Numbered from the stretch's first letter, positions 33,990-44,233 are shown. The stretch: 64,000 nt of DNA from CAVQCA01 sp963710815 (GCA_963710815.1 CAVQCA010000145.1:21950-85949); one strand, 5' to 3'. Notes: generated by a model not told the origin, from the letters alone. A program made the numbers and translations.

Positions 33990-36485
33990 ATGTCCGCTTT
34001 CAACAAGAAACTCTGCTTGCCGGTGGTTGTTCTGCTGGTGGTTGCCGTCCTGGCGGGTTGTGGAGGCGCCAAGGAGCGCAAGGCGAAATATCTCGAGCGC
34101 GGCAAGGCCTATTTCGCCGAGGAAAACTACAAAAAGGCGGCAGTGGAGTTCAAGAACGTCCTGCAGATCGATCCCAAGACGGCGGCGGGGTATTACTATC
34201 TCGGGCGGATCGCCGAGCACGACCAGGAATGGCGCAAGGCCTTTGGCTACTACGGCAAGGCGGTGGAGCTGGATCCCGAACAGATCGATGCCCGCGTCCG
34301 TCTCGGCCGCATCTACCTGATGGCCGGCGATCTGGACAAAGCTTCCGAACAGGCGGACGAAGTCCTCAAGCGGCAGGCCACCAACGCGGATGCGCAGGTG
34401 CTGCGCGCCGCGCTACTGGTGCGGCAGGAAAAGACGGACGAGGCTGTTGCCCTGCTGCAAAAAGTGCTGAAAGCCACCCCCGGTCATCCCGATGCCTCGA
34501 TGTTGCTGGCGTCGATTTTCGAGAAACAGGGCAAGCCGGATGACGCCATCCATTCGCTCGAGACGGCGGCCAAGGCGCATGCCGACAATGTCGGCTTGCA
34601 GCTTCGGCTTGCCCAGGCCTACCTGCAGCACAAGGACAATGCCAGGGCCGAAGACATCCTGACCGGTCTCGTCAGCAGTCATCCGGATGAATTGAAGTAC
34701 CGCGTCACCCTGGCCGAGTATTACGCGCAGTTCGGCCAGCAGGAGAAGGCCGAGCAGGTGCTGCGCGCCGCCATTGCGGCGGATCCCGACGATGCCCGGC
34801 GCTACCTGCTGTTGACCGATTTTTTCGACAAGCAGGACGGCAAGGAAAAGGCGATTGCGGAACTCGAAACGGCGATTGCGGCCAAGCCCGGGCTGACCGA
34901 ATTGCAATTTGCACTGGCGCGCCTGTATCTGCAGTCGAAACAGCCCGACAAGGCGGAAAAGGTTTACCGGCGCATCATCGAGCAGCAGGATGTCGCGCCA
35001 GAGGGGCTAAAGGCCCGGGATGCCCTGGCGGCCGTGAAGCTGCAGCAGGGGAAACAGGCCGATGCCAAGAGCCTGATCGCCGAGGTTCTCAAGGAAAATC
35101 CGAAGGATATTCAGGCCCTGACACTGCAGGGCCGTATCGCCATGCAGAACAAGGACTATACGGGCGCGGTGGCGGATTTCCGCGCCGTCCTGAAGGACCA
35201 GCCGGATTCGGTTGAAGTGCTCACCCTGCTGGCGGCGGCCCACCAGGCCAATGGCGAGAAGGAACTGGCGCTGGATGCACTTAACCGGGCCGTCGAGGCC
35301 AAACCGGGGAACGTGGATGCCCGCTTGCGCCTGGCGCAGTACCTTGCCAATACCGGCGCCCTCGCGGCCTCCCTGGAACAGATCAACACGATCCTGAAGG
35401 CCAATCCCGCGTCGGTGCCGGGACTGCGGGCCAAGGCGGAGATCCTGGCGCGACAGGGGCATAGCGCTGAATTAGAGGAGGTGCTGACGAAGCTTGAAAA
35501 GGCTTCCCCGGAGACCGGTCTGGGTGCCTTTGGCAAGGGGCGCTTGTACAAATCCCAGAAGAAATACCCCGAGGCCGTGGCTGCCTTCGAGGAGGCGCTC
35601 TCGCGGGAGCCGGATTCCATCCTCGCCTTGTCCGAGCTGATCACTACCCAAATCGCCATGGGCGATACCGATGCGGCGATTACACGACTCAAGGCGCTGC
35701 TGGAAAAGGATCCCGCGCACAAGGCCGCGCATGATCTGCTGGGTGTGGTTTACATGGCCAGGAAGGATTATCCATTGGCGGAGGCTGAATTCAGCAAACA
35801 ACTCAAGGTCAACCCGGACAGCAGTGTCGTCTATACACAACTGGCGGAGGCCAGGCTAAAGCAAGGGAACACGGCGGGTGCCGAACAGGCGATCAAGGAC
35901 GGTCTTGCCCGGCTGGTGAATGATGAACGCCTCACCCTGGCGCTTGCCAGTCTGTACTCTCAGCAGGGGAAACTCGACAAGGCGGCAGCGATCCTCCATG
36001 AGCGCATGCTCACTTCGCCGGATAATCCCCGCTATGTTCTGGGTTATGCGCAGGTGCTCGAGCGGCAAGGACACTATGGTGAGGCAATTACAACCTATGA
36101 ACAGTTCCTGGACAAGACTCCGGACAATGTCCTGGCGACAAACAACCTGGCCGCGCTGCTGGCGGACCACAAGCAGGACGAACAGAGCCTGAAAAAGGCC
36201 AAGGTACTGGCCGACAAACTGGCGGACGCAAAGCAGCCGGCCCTGCTCGACACCCTCGGTTGGGTTGACTATCGCCTGGGGGATTACGGTGATGCGATAA
36301 AGGTATTGTCCGGCGTGGTCGCGCAGGCGCCCGACGTGCCGGTATTCAACTACCATCTGGGCATGGCTTACCTGAAGCAGGGCAACAAGCAGGAAGCACG
36401 GAAATACCTTTCAAAGGCGGTGGGTGAAAAAGACACCTATTTCGGTGTTGACGAGGCCCGCAAGGCGTTGGCTGGGTTGAAGTGA
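33990..36485 (+). CDS. prsT: TPR-repeat lipoprotein of the PEP-CTERM/EPS system (PrsT-like)
   Basis: 831 residues. A lipoprotein signal (VVLLVVAVLAGCGG, lipobox LAGC with Cys near residue 24) is followed by about 20 tetratricopeptide units through the whole length (YFAEENYKKAAVEFKNVLQI is the first). This fits the TPR lipoprotein family found beside PrsK/PrsR and exosortases. It would sit in the outer or inner membrane facing the periplasm, as a scaffold for polysaccharide export or protein sorting. GGGAG lies 8 bases before the ATG. The histidine-kinase gene follows after R1 element 6. Confidence 0.88.
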   Translation: MSAFNKKLCLPVVVLLVVAVLAGCGGAKERKAKYLERGKAYFAEENYKKAAVEFKNVLQIDPKTAAGYYYLGRIAEHDQEWRKAFGYYGKAVELDPEQIDARVRLGRIYLMAGDLDKASEQADEVLKRQATNADAQVLRAALLVRQEKTDEAVALLQKVLKATPGHPDASMLLASIFEKQGKPDDAIHSLETAAKAHADNVGLQLRLAQAYLQHKDNARAEDILTGLVSSHPDELKYRVTLAEYYAQFGQQEKAEQVLRAAIAADPDDARRYLLLTDFFDKQDGKEKAIAELETAIAAKPGLTELQFALARLYLQSKQPDKAEKVYRRIIEQQDVAPEGLKARDALAAVKLQQGKQADAKSLIAEVLKENPKDIQALTLQGRIAMQNKDYTGAVADFRAVLKDQPDSVEVLTLLAAAHQANGEKELALDALNRAVEAKPGNVDARLRLAQYLANTGALAASLEQINTILKANPASVPGLRAKAEILARQGHSAELEEVLTKLEKASPETGLGAFGKGRLYKSQKKYPEAVAAFEEALSREPDSILALSELITTQIAMGDTDAAITRLKALLEKDPAHKAAHDLLGVVYMARKDYPLAEAEFSKQLKVNPDSSVVYTQLAEARLKQGNTAGAEQAIKDGLARLVNDERLTLALASLYSQQGKLDKAAAILHERMLTSPDNPRYVLGYAQVLERQGHYGEAITTYEQFLDKTPDNVLATNNLAALLADHKQDEQSLKKAKVLADKLADAKQPALLDTLGWVDYRLGDYGDAIKVLSGVVAQAPDVPVFNYHLGMAYLKQGNKQEARKYLSKAVGEKDTYFGVDEARKALAGLK

Positions 36486-36499
36486 TTCGCATAGCAGTC

Positions 36500-36932
36500 A
36501 TGGCCACGGAATCCACGGAAGAACACGGAAAAATAAATCATTAAGGAGTCCACGAACAAGTCATCCACGCGAAAGCTGGGATCCATTAGATCCTGTTTCC
36601 CGATCAGGAATGACAGGTTGTGGAATGTAGCGGGAAGAAGTGTGAACAGGCAGGTCACCTTATTATTGATATCCAGGGAGGGTTACGGAATGCATGAAAT
36701 CTGAGAAATAAGGCTAGTGAAGTTACAACAATCAATGGTCATTGTTACTACCTCCACGAGACGCCATGGTCAGAAAACCATGACCATACCTGTCGAGTTT
36801 GTGCCAAAGAAGAACAAACGATATGACCGACGGTATGCACAGCGTATCCTGCGGTGTTTCGTATATCCTCGACGACTTTTCAGGTTTTACATTTCATGTC
36901 TTTCCGTGTACTTCCGTGTGTTCCGTGGCCAT
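36500..36932. repeat. R1 inverted-repeat element 6, long and without an intact gene
   Basis: 433 bases. The left arm from 36500 is canonical; the right arm ends at 36932 and is diverged (TTCCGTGTACTTCCGTGTG). The interior is nearly as long as that of element 4 but has no intact GxxExxY gene. Both contain the 12-mer ATCCAGGGAGGG (36672-36683 here, 32270-32281 in element 4), which in element 4 is the Shine-Dalgarno region of the gene. This may be a relic of a gene-bearing copy. It lies 20 bases before the prsK GTG. Confidence 0.7.
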
Positions 36933-36952
36933 AAAAACCGTGGTCGAATCTC

Positions 36953-39094
36953 GTGATTAACACCGGCGTCATCGGGTTCTCCACCGGAGCGTTTCTGTTT
37001 CTGGTCCTTTCACTCGTGCTGCTGACCGGCCAGCAGGGCCGCTCGCGGAAAAATGCCCTCAAGTTCGCGGCTATCGCCAGCACGGTCTGGCTTGGCATGT
37101 CGGCATTTTCTCTTTATGACAATGTGGCCTTTTTCTCCTATCTGATCGAGCCGCTGCGCAGTTTCGCCTGGTTGCTGTTCCTCGGCTACGTGATGCTCTC
37201 GGCCGTTACCGACACCAGGCTCGCCAATCGCCGTTTCCAGAAGGCGGCCACAGTGGTGGCGAGCTACACCGCGCTGCTCATCATGATGGTGGTATACCGT
37301 ATCTTTTACGGGCCCTATGTCACGAACTTTATGGGCATCGACCTGTTGTACGCGGGATTCCTCCTGATGGCCGTAGCCGGACTGGTCATGGTGGAGCAGA
37401 TCATGCGCAATGCCCACGTCGAGTCCCGGCGCGCCGTCAAATACCTGTGCATCGGTCTGGGGAGCATCTTCGCCTACGATTTCTACCTGTACGCCGATGC
37501 GCTTCTTTTCCAGAACCTGGATCCCTACTTGTGGGCGGCGCGCGGCTTCGTCAATGCCATGGCCGTCCCGGTGCTGGCGGTCGCGGTGGCGCGCGACCCC
37601 CGTCTGTCCCTCGACATCTTCGTCTCACGTCGTATGGTGTTTCATACGACGGCCCTGCTGGGCGCCGGCATCTATCTCGTGGCCATGGGCGTGGGCGGGT
37701 ATTACGTCCACAACTATGGTGGGGAATGGAGTGTTGTCGTCCAGGTCATCTTTCTGTTCGGCGCCATCCTCGTGCTCCTTGTCCTGCTGTTCTCGGGGCG
37801 GGTGCGTGCCAACCTCAGGGTGCTGATCAACAAGCATTTCTTCCACTATAAGTACGATTACCGCGACGAATGGTTGCGCTTTATCCAGACACTCTCCTCG
37901 GGACAGCCGGATGAGCGGCTGCGTGAACGGGCCATCTATTCACTGGCGGAGATCATTGACAGCCCGGGCGGCGTACTCTGGATGCGCCAGGCGATGGACC
38001 GGTATGCGCCGGTGGCCTGCTGGCAGATGGAGGTGGCGGACGAGGCCGTTATCAGCAAGGATCATCCCATGATCCGGTTCATGGCGACGCGCGAGTGGCT
38101 GATTGACCTCGATGAATACGAACGCGATCCGGAACTCTATAACAACATCTCGATACCCGAATGGCTGGAGCACATGCCGCGTGCCTGGCTGGTCGTGCCA
38201 CTGATCGTCCACGTCCACCTCATCGGTTTCATCGTCCTGGCGCGCTCCCCCGCCCAGCATCACTTCAACTGGGAAGACTCCGACCTGATCAAGACCGCCG
38301 GGCGCCAGGCCGCTGTCCACCTGGCACAGCTGGAGGCCTCCCAGGCGCTGACCGAGGCCAGGCAGTTCGAGGTCTGCAACCAGCTCAGCGCCTATGTAAT
38401 GCATGATCTCAAGAACCTGATCGCGCAGCTTTCCCTGGTGGTGACCAACGCCGCGAAGCACAAGAACAATCCTCTGTTCATGGAGGATGCGATCAATACG
38501 GTCGACCATTCGGTCCAGAAGATGAACCGTCTGCTGACGCATCTGCGCAGCGATTCCATGCAGGTCCCGGAGACCCAGGACATCGAACTCGCCGCCGTGC
38601 TCGCGGAGGTGGTGGAGATGATGTCCAGCGGCAAACCCGTTCCCGTACTGGACGTGCAATCGGAGGGTATCCGATTGAAGGCCAACCGCGACCGGTTTGC
38701 ATCCATCATCGGACATCTGTTACGCAACGCCCAGGATGCGACCCCGGCTGATGGCCGGATCAGCGTGCGCCTGTTCCGTCGTTCCGGGTCGGCCATCGTC
38801 GAAGTGCAGGACACGGGCACGGGCATGGACAAGGAGTTCATCAGGGACCATCTGTTCCGTCCTTTCAGCAGCACCAAGGGCAAATCCGGAATGGGGATCG
38901 GCGTGCACGAGTCCCGCGATTACATCCACAAACTCGGCGGGAACATCGAGGTCATCAGCCGTGTAGGTGAAGGCACCACCTTCAGGGTTCATCTGCCGAT
39001 TAGCGATGCCAATGAAAATAACGTAGAGTCGAATACGCAAAGTCAGGATATTTATCCCAATGGAAACAACCTCAAGGAAATTGCTGGTCATTGA
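36953..39094 (+). CDS. prsK: PEP-CTERM/XrtA-system sensor histidine kinase PrsK
   Basis: 713 residues from a GTG at 36953. The N-terminal 280 or so form several membrane segments (TGVIGFSTGAFLFLVLSLVL at the start). A GAF-like region follows, then the kinase core: H-box VMHDLKNLIAQLSLVV near residue 483, N-box LLRNAQDATP, and G-boxes VEVQDTGTGMDKEF and GIGVHESRDYI. It would phosphorylate PrsR, an enhancer-binding activator of exosortase/EPS genes. The 3' end overlaps the prsR start by 35 bases. The signal sensed is unknown. Confidence 0.93.
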   Translation: MINTGVIGFSTGAFLFLVLSLVLLTGQQGRSRKNALKFAAIASTVWLGMSAFSLYDNVAFFSYLIEPLRSFAWLLFLGYVMLSAVTDTRLANRRFQKAATVVASYTALLIMMVVYRIFYGPYVTNFMGIDLLYAGFLLMAVAGLVMVEQIMRNAHVESRRAVKYLCIGLGSIFAYDFYLYADALLFQNLDPYLWAARGFVNAMAVPVLAVAVARDPRLSLDIFVSRRMVFHTTALLGAGIYLVAMGVGGYYVHNYGGEWSVVVQVIFLFGAILVLLVLLFSGRVRANLRVLINKHFFHYKYDYRDEWLRFIQTLSSGQPDERLRERAIYSLAEIIDSPGGVLWMRQAMDRYAPVACWQMEVADEAVISKDHPMIRFMATREWLIDLDEYERDPELYNNISIPEWLEHMPRAWLVVPLIVHVHLIGFIVLARSPAQHHFNWEDSDLIKTAGRQAAVHLAQLEASQALTEARQFEVCNQLSAYVMHDLKNLIAQLSLVVTNAAKHKNNPLFMEDAINTVDHSVQKMNRLLTHLRSDSMQVPETQDIELAAVLAEVVEMMSSGKPVPVLDVQSEGIRLKANRDRFASIIGHLLRNAQDATPADGRISVRLFRRSGSAIVEVQDTGTGMDKEFIRDHLFRPFSSTKGKSGMGIGVHESRDYIHKLGGNIEVISRVGEGTTFRVHLPISDANENNVESNTQSQDIYPNGNNLKEIAGH

Positions 39095-40423
39095 AGACGA
39101 CCCCGGGCTGCAGACCCAGTTGCGCTGGTGTTTCGAGAATTACGAGGTCCTGATTGCCGGCGACCGGCCAGCCGCGCTGGCCGGAGATGGAACGTCACCA
39201 GCCTGCCGTGGTCACCCTGGACCTCGGCCTGCCGCCGGAGGCGGACAGCACCAGTGAAGGCTTCAGACTGCTGGAGGAGATCCTGCTCGAGGCGCCCCAC
39301 ACCAAGGTCATCGTGGTGACCGGAAACAATGACCGGGAGAATGCGACCCGCTCGGTGGCCATGGGCGCCTATGATTTCTTCTACAAGCCGATCGACGCCG
39401 ATATGCTGGAGCTGATCGTCAACCGGGCCTATCAACTCTATCTGCTGGAAGAGGAAAACCGCCGCCTGAGCACCAAACAGACAGAGTCCCCGCTCGAGGG
39501 CATCATCACGGGCAGTGATGCCATGTTGCAGGTCTGCCGGACGGTGGAGAAGGTCGCGCCAACGGACGCCACGGTGCTGGTGCTGGGCGACTCAGGTACC
39601 GGCAAGGAGCTGCTGGCGAGATCCCTGCACGGACTCAGCGGCCGCCGGGACAAGCGTTTCGTGGCCATCAACTGCGCCGCCATCCCCGAGAATCTGCTCG
39701 AGAGCGAGCTGTTCGGCTACGAAAAGGGCGCGTTCACAGGTGCCGCCAAGCAGACGCCGGGCAAGATCGAAACCGCTTCGGGCGGCACCCTGTTTCTGGA
39801 CGAGGTCGGCGATATGCCCCTGTCGTTGCAGGCCAAGTTGCTGCGGTTTCTGCAGGAGCGCGTGGTCGAACGGGTGGGCGGGCGCAAGGAGATCCCGGTG
39901 GATGTGCGCGTGATCTGCGCCACGCACAAGGACCTGCACGAACTCATCAGCTCCGGCGGTTTCCGGGAGGACCTTTATTACCGGGTCAGCGAGTTGTCGA
40001 TCACGATTCCGGCACTGCGTGATCGCGAAGGGGACGCGCTGTTGCTTGCCAGGGTGTTCCTGGAACGGATCAGCAAGCAACAGGGCAAGAAGGGCTACCG
40101 GTTCAGCAAGGATGCCATGGCGGCCATCGAGAACTATGCCTGGCCGGGTAATGTGCGGGAGCTGGAAAACCGGGTGAAACGCGCCGTGATCATGGCCGAA
40201 CACCAGCAGATAAGCGCGCGTGACCTGGAACTCGGCGGCAGCAGTCGCGGAGGAACTGGCCACGTTCAATCTGCGCGAGATCCGCGATCGCACCGATCGT
40301 CAGGCGGTCATGCGCGCCCTGAATCATGTGCGCGGCAAGGTGTCGCAGGCCGCGGACCTGCTGGGCGTCAGCCGCCCCACCATGTACGACCTGCTGCGCA
40401 AGTTCGACATCAAGCCGAAATGA
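39060..40423 (+). pseudogene. prsR: PrsR response regulator, sigma-54 activator, with two frameshifts
   Basis: Three frames together give one full PrsR. 39060 to about 39180 encodes RKLLVIEDDPGLQTQLRWCF. A shift there leads to VVTLDLGLPPEADSTSEGF, VIVVTGNNDRENATRSVAMG, the AAA+ domain (LVLGDSGTGKELLARSLHG, the sigma-54 contact loop GAFTGAAKQ, FLDEVGDMPLSLQ) and AWPGNVRELENR. A second shift near 40235 restores the helix-turn-helix tail (VSQAADLLGVSRPTMYDLL). In both places deletion of one G restores the frame. If the shifts are real, the cognate regulator of PrsK is lost. If they are sequence errors, the protein is intact (about 454 residues). It activates sigma-54 promoters in the known systems. 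It ends exactly where R1 element 7 starts. Confidence 0.85.
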
Positions 40424-40631
40424 ATGGCCACGGAATCCACGGAAAACACGGAAAAACATATTTCACCGCAGAGACGCAAAGAACGCAGAGAAAAATATTT
40501 AATTTAAAAACGGTCAAGCGACGCATGTTAAAATCGGCGCAGCGAAGTTCAACCTGTAGCTCTATGGGTTTTCACATTTAACCTTTTTCGCTTTTTATCT
40601 TTCCGTGTTCTTCCGTGGATTCCGTGGCCAT
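40424..40631. repeat. R1 inverted-repeat element 7 (with R2 module)
   Basis: 208 bases beginning at the base after the prsR stop codon and ending 17 bases before the dsbD stop on the other strand. The interior starts with the R2 module (CACCGCAGAGACGCAAAGAA). The rest is nearly the same as in element 9 (46303-46512) and related to element 14. Lying between convergent genes, its long stem could act as a two-way terminator. Confidence 0.92.
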
Positions 40632-40648
40632 TAATGTTTTTCCAATTT

Positions 40649-42945
40649 TCACTTCCCAATGGCGCCTTTCAGGTGCGCCAGGAACTCGTCCACGCCGAGG
40701 AATCCGACCAGGCGGTAGTCGGTTGCTCACGGCCGTCCGGGCCGAAGAACAGGATGGCGGGTGGGGCGAACAGGTTGAAATGATTCAGCAGGGCGAGGTC
40801 GGCGGCGTCGTTGGCGGTGACATCGGCCTGCAGCAGCGTCACGTCGGCGAGCGCCTGCCGGACCCGGCGGTCGGAGAAGGTGTAATCCTCCATCTTGACG
40901 CAATAGGTGCACCAGTCGGCGTAGAAATCCAGCATCACCGGTTTCCCCCGTCGGGCGCTTTCCTTTAAGGCGGCATCGAAGTCGGCGACGCTCTTGATGC
41001 GCCGGAACGGCAGCGGCTGCGATGCCTGCTTGCCGCCGTCCGTCGCCGCCACGCCGGAGATGAGGTTGCGCAGCGGATTGAGCGGGTCGTGCGCGCCGCT
41101 GGCGGCGCCCAGCACCAGGATCACGCCGTAGACGAGCATGGCGATACCCAGGCCTTTCCAGAAGCGGCGCCAGCCGGGCACGTGATCCGGAAGCGGGTCC
41201 AGTGCCCCCATGTAGACGGCGGGAATGATCAGCAGCAGGGCCCAGAGCATCAGCGTGACGGGGCCGGGCAGGATGCGCTCCAGCATCAGGATGGCGACGC
41301 CCAGCAGCACAACCCCGAAGACGGCCTTGATGGTGACCATCCAGCCGCCCGCCTTCGGCAGCAGCTTGCCACCCGAGGTGCAGATCACCAGCAGCGGTGC
41401 GCCCATGCCGTTGCCAAGCGCGAACATGGCGAGCGCCCCGTGCAGGTAATCGCCCGTCTGGCTGCTGTAGAGCAGGGCGCCGATCAGTACCGGCCCGGCG
41501 CAGGGGCCGACGATCAGGGCCGACAGCGCGCCCATCACCGCGACGCCGACCAGCGTCCCGCCCTTCTGACGATGGCTGGTGTGGCTGAGTCTCGCCTGCC
41601 AGTGGGCGGGCAACTGCAGGTTGAAGAACCCGAACATGGAGAGCGCCAGCGTGACGAAGATCAGCGCGAACAGGCTCAGGATCCACGGATTCTGGAAAAA
41701 CGCCTGTACCCCGGCGCCGACCTGAGCCGAGACCACGCCAATCAGGGCATAGGTTACCGCCATGGCTTCGACATAGGTCAGGGAAAGCACGAAGGCCCGG
41801 GTCGCGGTGATGCTTTCGCCCTGGCCGACGATGATGCTGGAGAGGATCGGTATCATCGGGTACATGCAGGCGGTAAAGGCGAGCAGTACGCCGGCGCCGA
41901 AGAAAAACAGCACAATCCAGCCGCTGCCGCTTTCCCGGAGGACGCGTGCGACATCGTCCTGGCGGGAGGTGACGCCAGCGGAGGTGGCCGGCACCGCGGG
42001 CGGGGTCGCGGTCTGTCCGCCAGGAGTCGCCGCGGTCGCCGGCCCGGCAGGAGTGGCAGGTCGGGCCGGCAGGGCGACGGAGAGCGTCTTCCTGATCGGG
42101 GGATAACAGATGCCGGCTTCCGCGCAGCCCTGGTAGGTTACCTGCAGGGTGATATCCCCGGCGTTCGTCGAGGTGCGTTCCAGCGGCACGCGCATGTCGA
42201 CGTCCTGGTGGAAGATCTGCATATCCCCGAAGAACTCGTCATGCTTGGTTTCCCCGGGCGGCAGGGAGGGCGTGCCGAGGACGACATTATCGCCCTTGAT
42301 CAGCTGGACCTTGAACTTGTCACGGTAGAGGTAGTAGCCGTCGGCGATATCCCAGTGAAGGCGCAGGAGATCCGGTGTTTCGGCGGTGCTGCTGACCTGA
42401 AAAGCCTGGTCCGCATCGAGAAAGCGTTCCTCTCCGGCGTCGCCCAGCCCGAGTCTGTCGCTCAGCGGCGGCGGTGCGGGGGCGGGTCCGGCCGTCGCCG
42501 CCGGCAGCTCGAGTTTCGCGACCTGGGTGTGCGGGGGGAAGCACACGCCGATGTCGGCGCAGCCCTGCGATACCGCCGACAGACTCAGGGTGGCAGGCGC
42601 ATCGGGTGCGCGGGTGAACGGAATGGTGATGACGGCCTGCTTGCGGTAAATCGTCAGTTTGCCGAAGAACTCGTCATTCTTGATCTGGCCGGGAGGAAGC
42701 ACGGCCTGCCCGAGCTCAATGCCGGGGGTGTCGGTGCTGAAGCGTATGCGGTCGCGGTACAGGTAGTAGCCGTCGGCGATATTCCAGGTGACCCGCAGCG
42801 TCGCGTTGCCTGTGACCGTGGCCGAAAAGCGGAAGGCCTGGTCTACATTCAGCAGGTCCTCGTCCGTGGGGGGCTGCGCGAAGGCGCTGGCGGTGACCAG
42901 CGCGAGCAGGGCGGCAAACAGCTTTCGGTAATCCATGGTCTTCAT
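40649..42945 (-). CDS. dsbD: Thiol:disulfide interchange protein DsbD, duplicated N-domain, one frameshift
   Basis: About 765 residues, against about 565 in E. coli. After a signal peptide there are two tandem DsbD-alpha domains, with WNIADGYYLYRDRI and QGCADIGVCFPP, then WDIADGYYLYRDKF and QGCAEAGICYPP. A membrane domain with CMYPMIPILSSII and VGPCAGPVLIGALLYSSQTG follows, and then a thioredoxin-like domain with DWCTYCVKME. It carries electrons from cytoplasmic thioredoxin to periplasmic thiol proteins. Near 40721 one missing G (CCGAC for CCGGAC) breaks the frame; restoring it gives DYRLVGFLGVDEFLAHLKG and a stop at 40649. The ATG at 42945 overlaps the cutA stop by 4 bases, so the two genes are coupled. 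Confidence 0.92.
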
Positions 42946-43262
42946 TCGAGTGAGGTTTTTATCCATGTTAGGTAGTCTGGCAGGCCCCGGGCAAGTGAGA
43001 CTGCGATGACTTCGGGAAGTTCGTAGGGATGCAGGAGGCGGATCCTGTCCTGCAGGCGTGGATATACCGTGGCGGTCGTCTTGATGATCAACAGCAGCTC
43101 CGCGCCGGTTTCGACGGCGTCTTTCCAGCGGTAGACCGAGGTGATCCCCGGGACGATATTGACGCAGGCGGCCAGCTGTTCGGCAACCAGCGCCGTGGCG
43201 ATCTGCCGTGCCGTGGCCTCATCCGGCACGGTGCACAGAACCATCTGCGTCTCATTTGCCAT
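42942..43262 (-). CDS. cutA: Divalent-cation tolerance protein CutA
   Basis: 106 residues from the ATG at 43262. The frame is open 40 codons further upstream, but only through R1 element 8 and spacer. Family motifs are CTVPDEATARQIATALV, LAACVNIVPGITSVYRW and HPYELPEVIAVSLARGLPDY. It is a small trimeric PII-like protein linked to copper tolerance and often found next to dsbD. The ATGA overlap with dsbD supports an operon. Upstream lies R1 element 8, in the divergent gap with fxsA. Confidence 0.95.
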   Translation of the reverse strand: MANETQMVLCTVPDEATARQIATALVAEQLAACVNIVPGITSVYRWKDAVETGAELLLIIKTTATVYPRLQDRIRLLHPYELPEVIAVSLARGLPDYLTWIKTSLE

Positions 43263-43325
43263 TACCAGAATATACCTGAGAGAAGTGGATAAGGTGAAAG
43301 GTAAATGCGTGGCATGAAAACCAGA

Positions 43326-43566
43326 ATGGCCACGGAAGCCACTGAAATACACGGAAAAAAATATTTCACCGCAGAGAAGCAAAGAGCGCAGAGAAAAATA
43401 TTAATTGAAAATCTCGACGTAGTCAATCCGCGATCGAATGTTAATTACTTGAACCAGCATGCGAAGTTCACCGCTTGCTAGCTGACATATGGGTTCTACC
43501 AGATTTCACGTTTTGTTTATCACGTTTTGATTTTTCCGTGTATCTTCCGTGTGATTCCGTGGCCAT
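43326..43566. repeat. R1 inverted-repeat element 8 (with diverged R2 module)
   Basis: 241 bases; both arms are slightly diverged (CACTGAAATACACGGAAA on the left, CCGTGTATCTTCCGTGTG on the right). The R2 module is CACCGCAGAGAAGCAAAGAG. It occupies a divergent gap between cutA and fxsA, where promoters for both must also lie. Confidence 0.85.
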
Positions 43567-43617
43567 AAACACATAGGGAAATTTCACCTTTCACGGCGAT
43601 TCGGTTATGGTGCGTGA

Positions 43618-44067
43618 ATGGCGCCTTTCCCGGTTTTGTTCCTGCTGTTTCTGGCGATCCCCTTGCTGGAAATCTATTTCCTGATTCTGGTCGGGAGCTG
43701 GATCGGCGCCTTGCCGACGGTGTTGATCGTCATCCTGACCGCGGTCGCCGGCGCGGCGCTGGCGCGGCAACAGGGCTTTGCGACCCTGCAGCGCGTGCAG
43801 TTGATGCTCGCGAACGGAGAGATGCCTGCGCTGGAGTTGCTGGAGGGGGTGATCCTGCTGGTGGGCGCGCTGTTGCTGCTGACCCCCGGATTCATCACCG
43901 ACCTGGCGGGTTTCGTCTGCCTGATCCCCGCTTCGCGACGGCAGCTGGCGTTATGGACGATGCGGCATCTCAACCCCGGGGTGACGTCACCGGACCGGCG
44001 GCCCCACTCCTCCATCCCCGCGTCGGAAGGGGTACACGCTGGAGGGGGAATTTCACCGCGAGGATGA
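43618..44067 (+). CDS. fxsA: FxsA family membrane protein
   Basis: 149 residues: LFLLFLAIPLLEIYFLILVG at the N-terminus, ALARQQGFATLQRVQ and LLLLTPGFITDLAGFVCLIP, all typical of FxsA, a small inner-membrane protein that in E. coli modifies phage F exclusion. The C-terminal 30 residues are low-complexity and less conserved. It sits directly before groES, as in many gammaproteobacteria, but the heat-shock promoter lies after it, so it is separate from the groESL transcript. Confidence 0.92.
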   Translation: MAPFPVLFLLFLAIPLLEIYFLILVGSWIGALPTVLIVILTAVAGAALARQQGFATLQRVQLMLANGEMPALELLEGVILLVGALLLLTPGFITDLAGFVCLIPASRRQLALWTMRHLNPGVTSPDRRPHSSIPASEGVHAGGGISPRG

Positions 44068-44114
44068 CTGACGCCCCGGGCGACGGTGCGTTATCACAAA
44101 TCCCCGGGATTATC

Positions 44115-44142
44115 TTGACAGTGAGGCATTTGCCGCTATTAT
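44115..44142 (+). promoter_or_regulatory. Sigma-70 type promoter of groESL
   Basis: TTGACA at 44115-44120 and TATTAT at 44137-44142 with a 16-base spacer, just before and touching the CIRCE operator and 92 bases before the groES ATG. Confidence 0.8.
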
Positions 44143-44168
44143 TAGCACTCACCAGAGACGAGTGCTAA
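44142..44168 (+). promoter_or_regulatory. CIRCE operator (HrcA binding site)
   Basis: Perfect consensus: TTAGCACTC at 44142-44150, a 9-base spacer, then GAGTGCTAA at 44160-44168. HrcA bound here would cover the -10 region of the groESL promoter and repress it without heat stress. The hrcA gene is not in the window. Confidence 0.97.
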
Positions 44169-44233
44169 TAATAGCGGCTCGTCGTTTGTTTGGTCCAATT
44201 GGAATTAAGGCAAGACTTGAGGAGAAGTCCAAG

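Noticed and set aside
41089..42975. A 628-codon open frame on the plus strand opposite dsbD
   Set aside because: Antisense shadow of DsbD; composition is low-complexity Arg/Gly/Gln-rich and there is no start signal.
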